NCBI GenBank assembly: GCA_024401275.1
Contig: JAKSLJ010000003.1
Span: 89,671 to 153,670 of the forward strand
Direction of reading: 5' to 3'
Source: Bacteroidaceae bacterium
GTDB taxonomy: Bacteria > Bacteroidota > Bacteroidia > Bacteroidales > Bacteroidaceae
Length of the DNA: 64,000 nucleotides
Shown here: positions 26,188-34,286 of the stretch, in pieces
Layout of the letters: each line of letters begins with the position of its first letter
Position numbering within the stretch: the first letter of the stretch is position 1
The notes under the pieces: generated by a model
What the model was told of the DNA's origin: nothing
Database searches by the model: none
Seen by the model: only the letters and a program-made list of their open reading frames with translations
Position numbers and translations under genes: made by a program

Positions 26188-26276
26188 TGACAGGGGACGG
26201 ATCTCTGACTTAAGCCCCTTGCCGTTGCTTCTTATCCCTGAAGATACGTTGTTTCTTCCTAGGCCTTACGGTTCGG

Positions 26277-26357
26277 TTTCTTATAAGAAAACAAAATTTT
26301 TCTTATAAGAAAATGAAAATTTTCTAGTAAGAAAAAATAGTTTTTCTAGTAAGAAAC
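26277..26357. repeat. 22-bp-period array of TTTCTTATAAGAAA palindromes
   Basis: Four units with their first C at 26280, 26302, 26324 and 26346: exactly 22 bp apart. Units 1 and 2 read TTTCTTATAAGAAA (perfect palindrome); units 3 and 4 read TTTCTAGTAAGAAA. Spacers are A/T-rich. Confidence 0.75.
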
Positions 26358-26485
26358 TGATGCCTCCCGCCAAGGAATACATATTCTAATCCCAAAGGTT
26401 ACGCACCGGTTCCCGCCGCAAAGGGGCAAAGCAAGCCCCTCTAAACAAGGCGCACATCTGTTTTGGGGATAGCAATAATTGCCAA

Positions 26486-26542
26486 CTTACTGCAACATAT
26501 TGTGCTAACTACTGCAACATATTGTGCTAACTACTGCAACAT
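26486..26542. repeat. 22-bp tandem repeat, ACTGCAACATATTGTGCTAA unit
   Basis: TGCAACAT at 26491, 26513 and 26535, 22 bp apart. Two full units and one partial unit ending at 26542. It is the second array with the same period within 250 bp, though the unit sequence is unrelated. Confidence 0.75.
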
Positions 26543-26691
26543 CTAAGAGGGTATGTTGTTTGGATTGTGCGTAAGATGGAGGCGGGAGAGTTGGTTATCG
26601 TTCTTGATATGGGTAAGGTTTTTCTTGTGTTATCGTAAGGTAAGTTGTGCGAAATTTGCTTTTCATTTCTTTTTTTTATAGTTTTGCCCTG

Positions 26692-26699
26692 TAATTTTG
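26692..26699 (+). promoter_or_regulatory. -7 element before the secreted-protein gene at 26778
   Basis: TAATTTTG, with a T-rich stretch at about 26669-26678 where the -33 box should be. Leader of about 75 nt. Confidence 0.45.
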
Positions 26700-26777
26700 C
26701 ACATTATCAAATTGATTTGGCACATCAATTAAATTGATTTTACACATTATTAAAATAAAGGCCGCTAGACTTGGAAC

Positions 26778-27764
26778 ATGAAAAATATCTTTTTAACTCT
26801 ATTAGTTGCTTTGCTTTCCGTTGCAAATGCCAGTGCGCAGCAATGGAAAGATTATTGGACTGACTATCAGTGGACTAACGGATGGCAGATGATGTCGTCT
26901 GTTCGTATAAATGATTCGCAGGTGCTGCTGCTATGCTCTTATTCTATAGGGGAAGACTACTACTACCTCTTCGATGTGAAGTCGCCAGGCAAGATAAACA
27001 CTGACCTCAAGAACATCTCGCCTTCAGACATAAAGACTCCAAAGAAGAAACTCAGTGAGGTGGTAAGGAAGGTGATGGATCAAGAGGATTTTGCCGATCC
27101 GAACGGCATGATATGGAAGCGCCGTGAGATAGGCGGTCATGATGTACTGATAAGATATTACACTGATAACACTACAGTCAATACTGCCTTTGTTAGCACT
27201 GGACGCGAGGCGCAGGAGGTTATGAACGATGACCTCATGGCAATATTTTCCGGAAAATACACTACGGCAAAAGGCGTGAAGTTTGAGTTTAAGGACGATG
27301 GCACTTGCGTCTTCAACGGCAAGGCTGCGCAATACTCTATGGCAAACATGGGAGAATATGACAGTCCTTCGCTTCATATCACGGTCAACGGCAAACTCTA
27401 TGAGCTGGAGCCGACAATGGAGGGTATGAACATCTACTCAACATCTCTTCCGGCTGGTTCTCCAGGTCCTCCAAGCCAAGCGAAACTTTATGCTAAGCTC
27501 AGTGCAAGCAAGAATGCGCCAAGATGGGATTTCCTTTCATGGAGAATATGCTGTGACGGTGCTTTCCAACTGCTTAACAAAGACGTTCTGAAGTTGATGC
27601 GCAACGAGATGTTTGCAACGAAAGGCTTTAATTTTACTGACTCAAAACTGCAAGCCTACTTCCGTAGCTGCAAGTGGTACAAGCCGGCAAAAAGCAATGC
27701 TGCGGTGAAACTCAACGATGTGGAAACACTCAATGTGGCACTCATCAAAGATAAGGAAAACTAA
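26778..27764 (+). CDS. Secreted protein of unknown function
   Basis: 328 residues with signal peptide MKNIFLTLLVALLSVANASAQ. The mature protein is mixed alpha/beta with aromatic-rich stretches (QWKDYWTDYQWTNGWQMM). A central stretch from about 150, reading IFSGKYTTAKGVKFEFKDDGTCVFNGK, resembles the lipocalin-like fold of other Bacteroidales secreted proteins. No catalytic motif seen. It stands alone with its own promoter. Confidence 0.7.
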   Translation: MKNIFLTLLVALLSVANASAQQWKDYWTDYQWTNGWQMMSSVRINDSQVLLLCSYSIGEDYYYLFDVKSPGKINTDLKNISPSDIKTPKKKLSEVVRKVMDQEDFADPNGMIWKRREIGGHDVLIRYYTDNTTVNTAFVSTGREAQEVMNDDLMAIFSGKYTTAKGVKFEFKDDGTCVFNGKAAQYSMANMGEYDSPSLHITVNGKLYELEPTMEGMNIYSTSLPAGSPGPPSQAKLYAKLSASKNAPRWDFLSWRICCDGAFQLLNKDVLKLMRNEMFATKGFNFTDSKLQAYFRSCKWYKPAKSNAAVKLNDVETLNVALIKDKEN

Positions 27765-27863
27765 AAACAAGAATTAATCGTTACTATGAAAGTGGTTTGT
27801 CCGTAACCTTTCTTACTGTGACTAATATTAACCTGCGGACTAATGAAATTCTATCTAACATCT

Positions 27864-29090
27864 ATGAAGAAAACATTGTTGTTTATCGGTGCTGTCTGCA
27901 TGATGTTCGCCATGACTGCATGTAATGGTGAAAGTGCTGCATCTTCTGATCTTACTGACCGTGAAGTGCTTAACATCCTTTTCGAGAAGCTCAACGGCTC
28001 TAAGTGGACTAAGGGCACAGAAGGCTGGGGTACTGAAAGACCTCTTGCTGAGTGGGAAGGCGTGACAGCTGAAACTGGTGCTGACGGCGTGGAGCGTGTT
28101 CTTAAACTTGCGATCAATGCCGACTCCGTGAGCGGAGACATCCCTGCGGAAATCGGTTGCCTGACAGAACTTCAGGAACTCTCTATCCGCGTTCGCAATG
28201 GTCAGAACAGTATCGCAAACACTGTTCCTGCAGAACTTTTCAAGCTTGAGAAGATGGAGAAGCTTATGCTTTACATTAATGGCAAGGAGCACTACACTCT
28301 TCCTGAGGACATGAACATGCCTGCCATCAAGACTCTCGTAATCAGTGGTCCTGAGGGTTCTTTCGAAGGTCTCTGCAAGCTCACTTCTCTTGAAACGCTC
28401 AACGTAAGCAACTTCAAGGGTCAGATTCCTGAAAGTGTTGGCAACCTCACAAACGTAAAGGAAATGCGTTGGGAAACAAGCGAGGAACCACAAGGTCGCG
28501 TTCCTGCTGCTGTCGGCAAGATGCCAAACCTCAAGACTCTCACAGTTGACTACAGCGCATTCATTGGAGGTCCTGGCGTTGCAAATGCTCCATTCCCAAC
28601 AGAGGTGTGGGACAACGCAAATCTTGAGTATCTCTTCATGCGCAACGTAGCTAACCAGCCAAGCACCATCCCTGGCGACAAGGTTGCTGCAATGACTAAT
28701 CTTAAGAGCATCACTCTCTGCCGTTGTGGTATCGAAGGCGCAATTCCTGTAGAGTTCTTCAAGAGCGGTAAGCTTACTACTTTCAGCATCTACGACAATA
28801 ACCTCTCTGGTGAGATTCCAGCAGCGATTACAAATTGTGCTGATCTCTCAAGCATAAACCTCAACCGCAACAAGCTCACAGGTTCTATTCCTGCTAATCT
28901 CGGCAACTGCACTAAGCTCACTACTGTTTGGATTCAGGACAACCCAGAACTCTCTGGCTCAATCCCAGCTTCACTTTCTAACTGTGATCGCCTCATCATC
29001 ATGGGCTTCAAGGGCACAAAGGTTTCACAGGATGTTCCTGCAGCTCTCCAGGCTCACAAGAACTTCAGCAAGTGGCATCTGTTTAATTAA
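27864..29090 (+). CDS. Leucine-rich-repeat lipoprotein
   Basis: 408 residues from the ATG at 27864; a longer frame from 27843 only adds MKFYLTS before the signal sequence. MKKTLLFIGAVCMMFAMTAC ends in a lipobox with Cys20. From about residue 90 there are LRRs of the plant-like type with motifs LSGEIPAAITNCADLSSINLNRNKL and LTGSIPANLGNC, about 12 repeats, capped by a C-terminal helix. The N-terminal domain has Trp-rich WTKGTEGWG...LAEWEGV. Probably exposed on the cell surface and binding protein or glycan; ligand unknown. Confidence 0.85.
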   Translation: MKKTLLFIGAVCMMFAMTACNGESAASSDLTDREVLNILFEKLNGSKWTKGTEGWGTERPLAEWEGVTAETGADGVERVLKLAINADSVSGDIPAEIGCLTELQELSIRVRNGQNSIANTVPAELFKLEKMEKLMLYINGKEHYTLPEDMNMPAIKTLVISGPEGSFEGLCKLTSLETLNVSNFKGQIPESVGNLTNVKEMRWETSEEPQGRVPAAVGKMPNLKTLTVDYSAFIGGPGVANAPFPTEVWDNANLEYLFMRNVANQPSTIPGDKVAAMTNLKSITLCRCGIEGAIPVEFFKSGKLTTFSIYDNNLSGEIPAAITNCADLSSINLNRNKLTGSIPANLGNCTKLTTVWIQDNPELSGSIPASLSNCDRLIIMGFKGTKVSQDVPAALQAHKNFSKWHLFN

Positions 29091-29150
29091 TTAGAGGATC
29101 AGGAGGTAATCTTGCGAGATATTCCTCCTTTCCACAACAAAATAACTCCG

Positions 29151-29185
29151 CAGGCATCAGCGAAGAAACCTTCGCTTGATGCCTG
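29151..29185. other. Strong hairpin between two secreted-protein genes
   Basis: CAGGCATCAGCGAAG (29151-29165) pairs with CTTCGCTTGATGCCTG (29170-29185) with one bulged A and a 4-nt loop. It is followed by TGGATTTTAA rather than a clear T run. It may end the LRR transcript or sit in the leader of the next gene. A weaker repeat AGGAGG...CCTCCT lies at 29101-29129. Confidence 0.55.
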
Positions 29186-29205
29186 TGGATTTTAACATTA
29201 GTATT

Positions 29206-30039
29206 ATGAAGAAACTTTTACTCTTTTTCGCAGCCCTCTGCTGCACATTGGCCGTGTCGGCTCAAAAAGCTTACAAGATATCACTAGAGAAGTATGATTT
29301 GTTAATCAATAATGTTCAAGTAACAAGCCTAAACTCGGATGACCCACTTGGACAAAATACTTCCGACAGATACGTAAAATATGATCGTGTCACAAACACT
29401 CTCACTTTATATAATGTTTATTTAACTTGTGAAGATTCTAATGCCGATGTTATTGCTTATTTCGGAAAAGAACCTCTTAACATCTGTGTGCGTGGTTGGT
29501 GTCTTTTAGGTAATTACACGAGTGGTTGTGCTGTACGCTCTGATTATGCTGACGAGGTTAGAATCTATGGAGATGGTACTTTGTTTGCCTCTAGTTCAAG
29601 AGGCGGTGGAATATTAATCGATGGAAACCTTACGGTCTCTGATGGCGTAACTCTACAGGTAACACCTAATGATGTTGATGTTAAGACGTTTGGCATCTCG
29701 CTTTATGGCGATGGTGTGCTGACGGTTGACAATGCTACAGTAGAGGCAAAAGGCAATCCTTCTATCTGGAATATGAAGAATCTTGTCATGAAGAATGGCG
29801 TGAAAATCCTCTCTGCTGGTCATAAGTTCGATGCTGCAAAGAAGGCTGTCGTCGATGCAAGCGGCAATGCTACTAACGAACTCGTGAAGATTGGCGTAGG
29901 TACTTTAGACGCTATACAGAATGTAGCTGCAGAGAATACCTCGCAGAACAGCAAGTTCGTACGCAATAACCAGTTGATAATCAAGCGCAATGGTGTATAT
30001 TACAACGCTAATGGCGTGAAGGTTGAAGTGAAGCGTTAA
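29206..30039 (+). CDS. Secreted protein of unknown function, repetitive beta structure
   Basis: 277 residues from the ATG at 29206. A longer frame from 29176 is rejected because its first codons lie in a strong hairpin and MKKLLLFFAALCCTLAVSAQ is a clean signal peptide. The mature chain has repeated GDGTL/GDGVLTVD/GNLTVSDGV words and many short beta strands, the look of a right-handed beta-helix. The end, IKRNGVYYNANGVKVEVKR, resembles a truncated C-terminal sorting-like tail. Function unknown. Confidence 0.7.
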   Translation: MKKLLLFFAALCCTLAVSAQKAYKISLEKYDLLINNVQVTSLNSDDPLGQNTSDRYVKYDRVTNTLTLYNVYLTCEDSNADVIAYFGKEPLNICVRGWCLLGNYTSGCAVRSDYADEVRIYGDGTLFASSSRGGGILIDGNLTVSDGVTLQVTPNDVDVKTFGISLYGDGVLTVDNATVEAKGNPSIWNMKNLVMKNGVKILSAGHKFDAAKKAVVDASGNATNELVKIGVGTLDAIQNVAAENTSQNSKFVRNNQLIIKRNGVYYNANGVKVEVKR

Positions 30040-30069
30040 GGGTAAGATGAGAAGAAAACAATAGGCTCT

Positions 30070-30873
30070 CTACATGCGGATGTGCTCTTCTCCCTTGAAT
30101 GTGTTGAGGGTGAAGATGATTTCGGTGTTGCTAGAAGGGGCTATGCCGTAGTGCTTAAGGATAGAGAGAAGCTGCTCTTGCGTGATGCTCAGGTAGAGCT
30201 CAGAAGAATAGTAGAGCGGCATGTTGTTTTGGTCGTGCGTAAGACGGAGATGGAGAGTGGTCTTGCGCATCGGAGCATTGGAAGCTTCTGACAATGGTGA
30301 CTGCGAAACGCTGTCGCAGACAATACCGAGTATATGCGGCTTCTGCTCATCAGCAACGCCTGTTTTTACAGAGAGATTGATGTTGTAGTACTTGCCGTTC
30401 TTTGATTTCCACGCGGAAATAAGGTTGACTGGGTCGGTCTTTGTCTCGGTCTTTAGCGTGTCGGTAAGTGCTACCTTTGGCTGATAGACAGGAGTGAAAC
30501 CGATAGCAGACGACGCTTCCGTAAGTTTCTCGTTTTCAGTAGCCTTGTTGTAATGAAACATCAGGCGGATGCTGTCATTATGGATAAACTGGCTGTAGTT
30601 CTTTTTTATCGGCGCTGTGCTTATAGGGCTTGCGATAATGATGGTGCGGTCGTCATCGAGAATACCTTCGGTTATCTTTTCCTGTGCTGTGGAAAACACA
30701 GCCATTTCGGCGGTTGAATAAGAGTGCTCGCCATCGCCAGATTCGTAACTGCCTATGGTGCATGAGACGATGAGCGCAGTGAAGAGCGCAGAAAACGAAA
30801 CGGATAACGCGGCCATCAGACCGCGTTTCCATATATTATATATATAATAATGTGTAGTGTTGATCTTTCTCAC
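30070..30873 (-). CDS. Putative lipoprotein, NigD-like (weak)
   Basis: 267 residues. After a basic start MRKINTTHYYIYNIWKRG comes a hydrophobic segment ending in LIVSC, a possible lipobox (Cys38). The signal is long, so a shorter start at the Met before AALSVSF is possible. The mature part has two beta-rich regions and a strongly charged C-terminus. The resemblance to NigD-like proteins is an impression, not a motif match. It lies convergent with the upstream plus-strand gene (30 bp gap) and 32 bp after the acyltransferase on its own strand. Confidence 0.55.
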   Translation of the reverse strand: MRKINTTHYYIYNIWKRGLMAALSVSFSALFTALIVSCTIGSYESGDGEHSYSTAEMAVFSTAQEKITEGILDDDRTIIIASPISTAPIKKNYSQFIHNDSIRLMFHYNKATENEKLTEASSAIGFTPVYQPKVALTDTLKTETKTDPVNLISAWKSKNGKYYNINLSVKTGVADEQKPHILGIVCDSVSQSPLSEASNAPMRKTTLHLRLTHDQNNMPLYYSSELYLSITQEQLLSILKHYGIAPSSNTEIIFTLNTFKGEEHIRM

Positions 30874-30905
30874 TAGTCTTTTCGTTTCGCTTTTGGGGCA
30901 GTTTA

Positions 30906-32039
30906 TTATATGCCGAGATGGTTCTTCAGTGGATTTGCGTACATGGTGAGAAGGCTGTTCATGAGGAAGTCGTTGTCCGGATTAGGAATAGCAACTTTCT
31001 GCATCTGCATCTTCAAGTAGCCGTCAACCTTCTGCTCTTCTTCTGCCGTATAACCGTTGTTGAAGTGGTCGCGATTGCCGTTGAGACGGTCGAGGGCAAC
31101 ATAGTTGATTGGGAAAATCTCGTAAGCAGCGTGAATCTGCTTGTCCATCTGTGTGGCAATGGCATCGAAGACCTCAGTCTTTGGCATTTCACGAAGAGTC
31201 TCAAGATAGTCATCAATACATTCCGTAGCGCGATAAACGACATGGCCTTTATAACCGAGAATACCAGTCTTCATGCTGTTTACATCGTCAGCCTTTGACT
31301 TCTTCCATTCCGGATTGTCGCGCTTGAGCTGGAACTCCTGAGCCTTCAGTATGTCGCAAGGATCGTATTCGTAAGAAATGCAGAGTGGCGAGATGTGCAT
31401 CTGCTTGAGACGGTCTATAGCATCACCGTTTCCTGCCATGGCAATCATCTTGAGGATTGCTGGCTGTGTACGGTCGTTAGAGTCCTTCGCACGACCTTCA
31501 CGCTGTGCAATCCAGAGGTTGTCGTACTTGTCCTCGATGACATGGTGCATATAAGATGCGAGAGTCTTGCTGGCAACAAGCTGTTCGCGGAGTGCAAGTC
31601 CACGGCGCACGATGAACGCCTTTATGGTGCGTACAAGGTCTTCGACCCATGGCCATGCAAGGAGGTTGTCGCCGATGGCTATCTCGCAAGTTGTTGGGAA
31701 GCCGGCATCGATGAGCACTTTTGACAGGAATGCCGAGTCGAGAACGATGTCGCGATGGTTGGAGATGAAGGTGTAGCGCTTTTCTGTATCTACAGCCTTG
31801 AAGTCAACGGTCATGCCGTCGCTTGCCTTTTCAAGAAGCTGATGGAGGAAAGTGTAGCAGAATTTCTTCTGGAACTCAAGGTTTGTCTTACAAGCTCGCA
31901 TCTCCTGTTCTACGACAGTGAGCGGCACATTGGGCAAAACAAAACCCGCCATTTGCTGAAACATTGGTTCAGCAAGCATGCGGGTATATACGTCTTGAAG
32001 CTCTTCTGGATTATAAGAGCGGATAGAATCGTAGTTCAT
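30906..32039 (-). CDS. Glycerol-phosphate/lysophospholipid acyltransferase-like protein
   Basis: 377 residues, cytosolic or membrane-associated. FISNHRDIVLDSAFL contains the HX4D acyltransferase motif (about 95-105). NLWIAQREGRAKDSND (about 175-190) is the second block, and AILKMIA with LCISYEYDPCD follows. It acylates a glycerophosphate or related acceptor, probably in phospholipid or lipid A synthesis. It is the last gene of the PASTA-rluD-ddl block. Confidence 0.8.
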   Translation of the reverse strand: MNYDSIRSYNPEELQDVYTRMLAEPMFQQMAGFVLPNVPLTVVEQEMRACKTNLEFQKKFCYTFLHQLLEKASDGMTVDFKAVDTEKRYTFISNHRDIVLDSAFLSKVLIDAGFPTTCEIAIGDNLLAWPWVEDLVRTIKAFIVRRGLALREQLVASKTLASYMHHVIEDKYDNLWIAQREGRAKDSNDRTQPAILKMIAMAGNGDAIDRLKQMHISPLCISYEYDPCDILKAQEFQLKRDNPEWKKSKADDVNSMKTGILGYKGHVVYRATECIDDYLETLREMPKTEVFDAIATQMDKQIHAAYEIFPINYVALDRLNGNRDHFNNGYTAEEEQKVDGYLKMQMQKVAIPNPDNDFLMNSLLTMYANPLKNHLGI

Positions 32040-32054
32040 AGGGGTATTTTGATG

Positions 32055-32160
32055 CCCCAGGCGAACGCCTGGGGAACGGTGGCTGATTGAACTGAAGCCG
32101 AAAGTTTTCGGAAAGGTGGCTTCTTGATTGCCGAAGTTGAAACTTCGGAAACGGTGGCTT
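32055..32160. repeat. Tandem palindrome array, three units (AACGGTGG family)
   Basis: Units at about 32055-32084 (CCCCAGGCGAACGCCTGGGG), 32092-32122 and 32131-32160 (CCGAAGTTGAAACTTCGG), each an 8-9-bp-arm hairpin followed by (A)ACGGTGGCT, about 38 bp apart. The stem sequence varies but pairing is kept, which points to selection for a hairpin in RNA or DNA. The last unit touches the ddl stop codon. Confidence 0.75.
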
Positions 32161-33151
32161 ATGAGAATTGGTTTTCAACGACGTCGCTGAGCACGTCCTT
32201 CATTTCGAGTCCGGCAGCGCGAACCTGCTGAGGAATGAAGCTTGTAGCCGTCATGCCAGGTGTTGTATTCACCTCAATCATGTTAATCTTATCTTCTCCG
32301 TTTTCGTTAGAGATGATATAGTCAATGCGGATAATGCCGTTTGCGTTTAGAATGTCGTAGATAGCCTCTGTAACCTTTGCAACGCGAGCGGCAGTTTCTT
32401 CAGAAAGGCGTGCTGGCGTGATTTCCTTAACCTGTCCGTTGTATTTTGCATCATAGTCAAAGAACTCATTGTCCGTAACAACCTCAGTGGCTGGCAGTAC
32501 TACAGTCTTATCCTGTGTCTTGTAGATGCCCTGTGAGATCTCAATGCCACCAACGAAACCTTCTACCATGACATCAGAGTTCTCAAGGAGAGCCTTGCGG
32601 ATGGCTGGTGCGAGGTGGTCGCGCTGCTTAACTTTTGTTACGCCGAAGCTGCTGCCGCCGGCAACTGGCTTCACGAAACATGGCATTCCTACCTTTTCCT
32701 CAATGGCAGCTTCGTCGATTTTGTTGGCGTTCATTTTGCGGATGAGCACGCTCTCAGCAACGCGAACGCCAAAGCCGCGAAGGTACTGGTTGAGCACGAA
32801 CTTGTTGAAAGTCATTGCTTCTACGAGTACGCCGCTGGTAGAGTAGGGGAGGTTGATGAGGTCGAAGTAACCTTGGAGAAGGCCGTTCTCGCCTGGAGTT
32901 CCGTGGATTGTGATGTAAGCATAGTCAAAGAACACTGTGCTGCCATCCTCCTTGAAAGAGAAATCCCTGCGGTCAATCTTTGCCTTACGACCATTATTGA
33001 GCATAACGTGCCAGTCGTTGGCACGAATGAGCACGATGTAAGTGTTGTATTTGTCGTTGTCGAAGAAAGACTTGAGTCCTTCTGCCGAGCGGAGAGAGAC
33101 CATGTATTCTGAAGAGTCTCCGCCGCAAACTATAGCGATATTGCGTTTCAT
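32159..33151 (-). CDS. ddl: D-alanine--D-alanine ligase
   Basis: 330 residues from the ATG at 33151. A frame to 33280 is rejected because its first 40 codons are the palindrome array. KRNIAIVCGGDSSEYMVSLRSAEGL is the Ddl N-terminus. The ATP-grasp domain has CFVKPVAGGSSFGVTKV, and GIIRIDYIIS...NMIEVNTTPGMTATSFIPQQVRAAG carries the Mg-binding and substrate-loop residues. It makes D-Ala-D-Ala for peptidoglycan. Neighbours are rluD, a PASTA protein and an acyltransferase. Confidence 0.93.
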   Translation of the reverse strand: MKRNIAIVCGGDSSEYMVSLRSAEGLKSFFDNDKYNTYIVLIRANDWHVMLNNGRKAKIDRRDFSFKEDGSTVFFDYAYITIHGTPGENGLLQGYFDLINLPYSTSGVLVEAMTFNKFVLNQYLRGFGVRVAESVLIRKMNANKIDEAAIEEKVGMPCFVKPVAGGSSFGVTKVKQRDHLAPAIRKALLENSDVMVEGFVGGIEISQGIYKTQDKTVVLPATEVVTDNEFFDYDAKYNGQVKEITPARLSEETAARVAKVTEAIYDILNANGIIRIDYIISNENGEDKINMIEVNTTPGMTATSFIPQQVRAAGLEMKDVLSDVVENQFS

Positions 33152-33173
33152 ATTCTGTGGTTTTATGTTAATA

Positions 33174-33240
33174 CCGAAGCCGAAAGCTTCGGGAACGGTG
33201 GTTGCTTTTGACCGAAGTTGAAACTTCGGGAACGGTGGTT
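33174..33240. repeat. Tandem palindrome array, two units (AACGGTGG family)
   Basis: CCGAAGCCGAAAGCTTCGGG at 33174 and CCGAAGTTGAAACTTCGGG at 33212, each followed by AACGGTGGTT, 38 bp apart, filling the rluD-ddl gap. Same family as 32055-32160. Confidence 0.75.
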
Positions 33241-33242
33241 TC

Positions 33243-34283
33243 TTAGTTGGATGTGAGGCGGTAGTTGTCCCACTTCTCAAAGAGGGCTTTGAGGTCGTCG
33301 GCGATTTCCGAGTTGAAGTTCAGTTGCTCGCCAGTGATAGGATGCTCGAAACCGAGTGTCTTGGCATGGAGAGCCTGTCGCGGACAAATCTTCATGCAGT
33401 TGTTTATGTACTGCTTATAAGATGTGGTGCGCTCGCCTCGCAGTATCTGGTCGCCGCCGTAGCGCTCATCGGCAAACAGCGGATGGCCGAGGTGCTTCAT
33501 GTGAGCTCGTATCTGATGAGTTCGTCCTGTCTCCAGTCGGCATTCTATCAGCGTGGTGTAGCCATAGCGCTTAAGAACCTTGTAGTGCGTGATAGCTGGC
33601 TTTCCGATTTCCGAGTCCGGTGGGAATACTGCCATTTGCATACGGTCTTTCGGGTGGCGTGCGATGTTACCTTCTACCGTGCCTTCGTCTTCTACAAAGT
33701 TTCCCCAAACAAGCGCCTGATAAGTTCGGCGGCAAGTGTGGTTGAAGAACTGAAGGGCAAGTCCCGTTTTAGCCTGAGCTGTCTTTGCAATGACGAGAAG
33801 TCCGCTTGTGTCCTTGTCTATTCTGTGCACCAAGCCCACTTCCGGGTCGTTGGCGTCGAAGGTCTTTACGTCCCTCATGTGCCATGCAACAGCGTTGATA
33901 AGTGTGCCGTGATAGTTTCCGCATCCTGGGTGTACGACAAGTCCGGCTGGTTTGTTTACCACCATCAAGTGCTCGTCTTCATAGACTATTTCAAGCGGAA
34001 TATCTTCTGCGATAATCTTGTTCTCGTAAGGCGGACGATCAAGCATCAAAGTGATGACGTCCTTAGGTCTTACCTTATAGTTTGACTTTACAGGTTTGCC
34101 ATTGACGAAGAGCTGCCCTGCTTCAGCCGCCATCTGTATGCGGTTGCGAGAAGTGTGCGGTCTAAGCTCCACGAGATATTTGTCTATTCTCACCGGAGTT
34201 TGTCCGCTATCCACCTCCATGCGGAAATGCTCAAAGAGTTCCGCGTCAAGGTTTTCTATGTCAATGTTGTCCTGTTCTGTCAT
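33243..34283 (-). CDS. rluD: 23S rRNA pseudouridine synthase, RluD-type
   Basis: 346 residues. An S4 RNA-binding domain (about 30-85: VRIDKYLVELRPHTSRNRIQ...GQLFVNGKPVKSNYKVRPKD) is followed by the RluA-family catalytic domain with HRIDKDTSGLLVIAKT (catalytic Asp at about 155) and CRLETGRTHQIRAHMKHLGHPLFAD. It isomerises uridines in helix 69 of 23S rRNA. The C-terminal tail past residue 320 is acidic. Confidence 0.9.
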   Translation of the reverse strand: MTEQDNIDIENLDAELFEHFRMEVDSGQTPVRIDKYLVELRPHTSRNRIQMAAEAGQLFVNGKPVKSNYKVRPKDVITLMLDRPPYENKIIAEDIPLEIVYEDEHLMVVNKPAGLVVHPGCGNYHGTLINAVAWHMRDVKTFDANDPEVGLVHRIDKDTSGLLVIAKTAQAKTGLALQFFNHTCRRTYQALVWGNFVEDEGTVEGNIARHPKDRMQMAVFPPDSEIGKPAITHYKVLKRYGYTTLIECRLETGRTHQIRAHMKHLGHPLFADERYGGDQILRGERTTSYKQYINNCMKICPRQALHAKTLGFEHPITGEQLNFNSEIADDLKALFEKWDNYRLTSN

Positions 34284-34286
34284 ATA

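Larger units (their letters stand above)
26188..26777. other. Gene-free stretch with two 22-bp-period arrays
   Basis: No supported gene. It contains two short tandem arrays (listed separately) and, near the end, T-rich DNA with a -7-like TAATTTTG at 26692-26699 that probably serves the next gene. The sequence at 26700-26760 repeats ACACATTAT/AAATTGATTT-type words. Confidence 0.55.

Noticed and set aside
25905-26542. CRISPR array
   Set aside because: Repeats are short with constant 22 or 32-33 bp period and similar or A/T-rich spacers; no spacer diversity, leader or cas genes.
33152-33280. Extended N-terminus for Ddl
   Set aside because: These codons are the palindrome array between rluD and ddl.
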